7,466 nucleotides of DNA, from the NCBI GenBank assembly GCA_050725495.1, contig JBOHHM010000248.1, positions 1-7,466 of the forward strand, in the 5' to 3' direction. Positions 5,619 through 7,466 of this stretch are shown here, one piece after another. Positions within the stretch are counted from its first letter, which is position 1; the number at the start of each line of letters is the position of its first letter. The position numbers and the translations under genes were made by a program. The notes beneath the pieces are model-generated. The model had not been told where the DNA came from and did no database searches. It saw nothing but the letters and a program-made list of their open reading frames with translations. This DNA is from JBOHHM01 sp050725495. GTDB lineage: Bacteria > Pseudomonadota > Gammaproteobacteria > Burkholderiales > Burkholderiaceae_C.

Positions 5619-6105
5619 ATGTCGCCCCTCACCCTCTCCCCCCACCGACACACGCTGGCTGCGGCTGGCCATCGAACAGTCCCGCCTGGCGGCCGCCCAG
5701 GGCAACCAGCCCTATGGGGCGGTGCTCGTGGGCCCGGACGGCCAGTGGCGCTGGTCCTCCCACAACTCGCAGGCCGACCCGGCCGACGTCACGGGCCATG
5801 CCGAGCTCAATCTGGTGCGCGAAGCCGCCCGCGAGATGGGCCCAGGGGCCCTGGCCGGCGCCACGGTCTATGCCAGCGGCGAGCCCTGCCCAATGTGCGC
5901 CGGCGCCTTGTACTGGGCCGGTGTGGGCCGCATTGTCTTCGCGCTCGATGTGCACAGCATGGGCGAGCTCTGCGGGCCCGACAGCATCCTGCCGCTGGGC
6001 TGCGCCGAGGTGGTGCGAGGCGGCACGCGAGCGCTTGAAGTCATCGGCCCGGCCCTGCAGGACGAAGCGCGGGCGGTGTTCCTGCCGCGGCGCGGCGCTA
6101 CTTGA
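5619..6105 (+). CDS. Nucleoside deaminase (cytidine/guanine deaminase-like), frameshift near the N-terminus
   Basis: A zinc-dependent hydrolytic deaminase of the CDA fold; the exact base is not evident. Counting from the natural start, the zinc site is H60-A-E62 (TGHAELNLV) with the catalytic glutamate, and P-C90-P-M-C93-A-G (SGEPCPMCAGALYWAG). GNQPYGAVLVGPDG upstream is the substrate-side strand and loop. The frame carrying these motifs has no ATG or GTG near the expected start. ATG 5619 gives MSPLTLSP and then leaves frame, but reading one C fewer in the six-C run (5638-5643) yields MSPLTLSPTDTRWLRLAIEQ and a normal 161-aa protein. The only in-frame start is a TTG at 5500 inside the haemoglobin tail, preceded by AAGGA; its added residues look like out-of-frame globin. 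The 3' end overlaps the convergent hydrolase gene by 8 bp. Confidence 0.8.
5638..5643 (+). other. Six-C homopolymer at the deaminase frame break
   Basis: The C run lies 19 nt after the ATG at 5619. Removing one C joins that ATG to the conserved deaminase frame. It is either an indel (real or sequencing error) or a slippage site. The run is short for classical phase variation. Confidence 0.6.
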
Positions 6106-6703
6106 TCAGTTGCTGAACCCGTTTGAATTGCGGATGCTCGGCCGAGCCCAGCCACTCAAATGCGACCATCTCGGTGGTCACGAGCTCGGCGCCGGCGCCG
6201 GCCAGGCGGTCAAAGGCCGCGTCGCGGTTGCGCTCGGTGCGTGAGCCGCAGGCGTCGGTCACGACCCAGACCTCGAACTCTTCCTCGAGCAGGTCCAGCG
6301 CGGTCTGCAGCAGGCAGACATGGGCCTCACAGCCGGCGATCACGATGCTGGCGCGTTGCGCCGCGGCCGCCGGCGCCGCTTTTTGCAGATGCTTGGGCAG
6401 GCTGCGGGCGTTGCCTTGGGGCTGGCGCACAGGTGGGCGCAGCCAGTCGCCCAGGCCTTCGGCGCAGGCACTGAAATGCATTTTGGGCAGCGTGCGCTGG
6501 TATAGGCCACGCAGCTCGGACGGGGTCTGGCCCAGCTTGGCCGGGTTCTGTTCGGTACCCCAGACTGGCACTTGCAGGGCCTGAGCGATCCGGGCCAGGC
6601 GCAGCGCGTTGGCCAGCACGGCGGGGCCTTCGTGGATGGCGGGCATCAGGCGGGGCTGGTAGTCGACCAGCAGCAGTTGGGAGTCTTCGGCGTCAAGCAG
6701 CAT
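6098..6703 (-). CDS. Isochorismatase-family cysteine hydrolase
   Basis: A 201-aa cytosolic hydrolase of the isochorismatase/nicotinamidase superfamily; the substrate is not evident. The catalytic triad is visible: Asp14 in LLLVDYQPRLMP, Lys74 in TLPKMHFSA and Cys125 in IVIAGCEAHVCLLQTALDL. The downstream VVTDACGSRTERNRDAAFDR with GAELVTTEMVAFEWLG is the usual C-terminal half. The EAHVC after the nucleophile, in place of the more common ESHVC or TSVCV, and the short insert PQGNARSLPKHLQKAAPAAA (95-114) make it closer to uncharacterised YcaC-like hydrolases than to EntB or PncA. GAGGA lies 6 nt before the ATG. It ends tail to tail with the deaminase gene and overlaps it; the 125-bp gap upstream separates it from the DUF2789 gene on the same strand, so they could share a transcript. 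Confidence 0.88.
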   Translation of the reverse strand: MLLDAEDSQLLLVDYQPRLMPAIHEGPAVLANALRLARIAQALQVPVWGTEQNPAKLGQTPSELRGLYQRTLPKMHFSACAEGLGDWLRPPVRQPQGNARSLPKHLQKAAPAAAAQRASIVIAGCEAHVCLLQTALDLLEEEFEVWVVTDACGSRTERNRDAAFDRLAGAGAELVTTEMVAFEWLGSAEHPQFKRVQQLIK

Positions 6704-6828
6704 GGGTCATCCTCGGTAAGGCCTGGATTATTCCAGCCCCGCTCCGGTGCCGTCCGCGCGCGCCACCAGTGCATCGACATGGGCCGCGCCGGGGGGGGCC
6801 CAGCCAGTGATGGTCGATCTCGGCAGCG
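6704..6828 (-). other. Intergenic stretch with coding-like frame and eight-base homopolymer
   Basis: Between the DUF2789 stop and the hydrolase start, one minus-strand frame reads AAHVDALVARADGTGAGLE to a TAA at about 6727, with high GC at third codon positions. Upstream it runs through a run of eight C on this strand (6791-6798). No start codon or ribosome binding site is seen for it. It could be the remnant of a gene end or chance in GC-rich DNA; no terminator is visible. Confidence 0.25.
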
Positions 6829-7065
6829 CTAGCGGTTCGGGCTCAGCAGCATGGCGAGTTCATCGACCACTTCGGCCCATTCCGCGTCGTCCGCCAGCGC
6901 CTCGCGCAGAAACTCGGCCTGGGCCCGGCTCCAGAAAGGCGCGTCAGCCACTGCCATGCCCGCATCGAGGCGGTGGGCAGCCACAAAGGCATCGATCGCC
7001 TGCGGTTCACCGGGCAGCCCCAGCTGGGAAAACAGACCGTTCAAATCGTGATGGCTGGTATCCAT
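6829..7065 (-). CDS. DUF2789 family protein
   Basis: A 78-aa small soluble protein matching the DUF2789 family end to end from its conserved start MDTSHHDLNGLFSQLGLPGE, then AIDAFVAAHRLDAGMAVADA, PFWSRAQAEFLREALADDAE and WAEVVDELAMLLSPNR. The ATG at 7065 is chosen because AAAGGAG stands 7 nt upstream and the family begins with M-D-x-S; the frame is open further upstream to 7185 but without homology. Acidic and mostly helical, no signal peptide, no cysteine pairs. Function of the family is unknown. Its neighbours are an aldose dehydrogenase upstream and an isochorismatase-like hydrolase downstream, all on the minus strand with gaps over 120 bp. Confidence 0.9.
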   Translation of the reverse strand: MDTSHHDLNGLFSQLGLPGEPQAIDAFVAAHRLDAGMAVADAPFWSRAQAEFLREALADDAEWAEVVDELAMLLSPNR

Positions 7066-7195
7066 GACGCAACTCCTTTGACACAGGGGTAAGGCTCGGC
7101 GCATCCCCCAGTTTAGTGGCTCTGCGGCCAAGAGCAGACGGGTCTTGAGGCTGCACGCCCGATTCTGCGAGGCATCGCGCCCCACGGGGACACGG

Positions 7196-7466
7196 TCAAC
7201 CGGGCCGCAGCCGGATCAGCTTGCCATTGGTATGGTCCGTCAGCACATACAGCAGGCCGTCGGGCCCCTGGCGCACATCGCGAATGCGCTCGCCCAGTTC
7301 GGCCAGAAGCTTGTGCTCGCGCAGCACCTTGGTGCCCGCCACTTCGATGCGATCCAGGTAGCCGAACTTCAGCGAGCCGACGAACAGGTTGCCCTGCCAG
7401 GCCCTGCCATAGCGCTCGCTGGTCAGAAACGCCATGCCCGAGGGCGCGATCGACGGTGTCCAGTGG
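7196..7466 (-). CDS. PQQ-dependent aldose sugar dehydrogenase, C-terminal end (partial)
   Basis: The last 89 codons of a gene that enters from the right edge. The visible protein reads HWTPSIAPSGMAFLTSERYG, then RAWQGNLFVGSLKFGYLDRI, a strand-rich middle, and ELGERIRDVRQGPDGLLYVL followed by TDHTNGKLIRLRPG. S-I-A-P-S-G-M-A-F, GNLFVGSL and ERIRDVRQGPDG are hallmarks of the soluble, PQQ-binding beta-propeller sugar dehydrogenases (GdhB/YliI type), which oxidise aldoses in the periplasm and pass electrons onward. The ending LRL-RPG is normal for the family, so the C-terminus is complete. An internal ATG at 7435 is not the real start, since conserved sequence continues upstream of it. Signal peptide and PQQ-site residues nearer the N-terminus lie outside the window. 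Confidence 0.9.
   Translation of the reverse strand, partial: HWTPSIAPSGMAFLTSERYGRAWQGNLFVGSLKFGYLDRIEVAGTKVLREHKLLAELGERIRDVRQGPDGLLYVLTDHTNGKLIRLRPG

Noticed and set aside
1..7466. CRISPR arrays, tRNA or rRNA genes, toxin-antitoxin or phage-defence modules
   Set aside because: No regularly spaced repeats, cloverleaf sequences or small paired genes of those types were seen. The window reads as ordinary metabolic and hypothetical genes with dispersed repeats.

Overview
The window looks like chromosomal DNA of a high-GC Betaproteobacterium, most likely Burkholderiales and Comamonadaceae-like. This rests on overall base composition, the protein families present (PrpE, DUF2789, DUF5063, a BigR/SoxR-type ArsR repressor, a periplasmic group-1 truncated haemoglobin, an aldose sugar dehydrogenase) and short dispersed repeats of a style I associate with that group. 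The genus cannot be fixed from sequence reading alone. No rRNA, tRNA, CRISPR array or intact transposase gene is visible.

Layout, left to right. (1) 1-521: a minus-strand unit made of an ArsR-family repressor with its probable operator, followed by the first 22 codons of a gene that leaves the window and may be soxC (tentative). (2) 522-759: an intergenic repeat with 13-bp perfect inverted ends. (3) 760-2652 minus: propionyl-CoA synthetase (prpE), with an AT-rich upstream region. (4) 2897-3952 minus: a lipoprotein with TolB/PD40-like beta-propeller motifs. Its leader carries a tandem 16-bp repeat, an inverted partner, a REP-like hairpin and a separate palindrome. (5) 4246-4770 minus: a DUF5063 protein. 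(6) 5079-5546 plus: a secreted truncated haemoglobin interrupted by an in-frame TGA exactly where a Trp codon is expected. (7) 5619-6105 plus: a nucleoside deaminase whose natural N-terminus is one base out of frame at a run of six C. (8) 6098-6703 minus: an isochorismatase-family hydrolase overlapping the deaminase tail to tail. (9) 6829-7065 minus: a DUF2789 protein. (10) 7196-7466 minus: the C-terminus of a PQQ-dependent aldose sugar dehydrogenase, cut by the window edge.

The genes are mostly independent housekeeping or accessory functions and do not form one pathway. Only the ArsR gene and its downstream neighbour look like an operon. The most notable signals are the two adjacent reading-frame lesions (haemoglobin stop and deaminase frameshift) and the two roughly 90-bp elements with 13-bp inverted ends. 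I do not see convincing evidence of a new multi-gene system.
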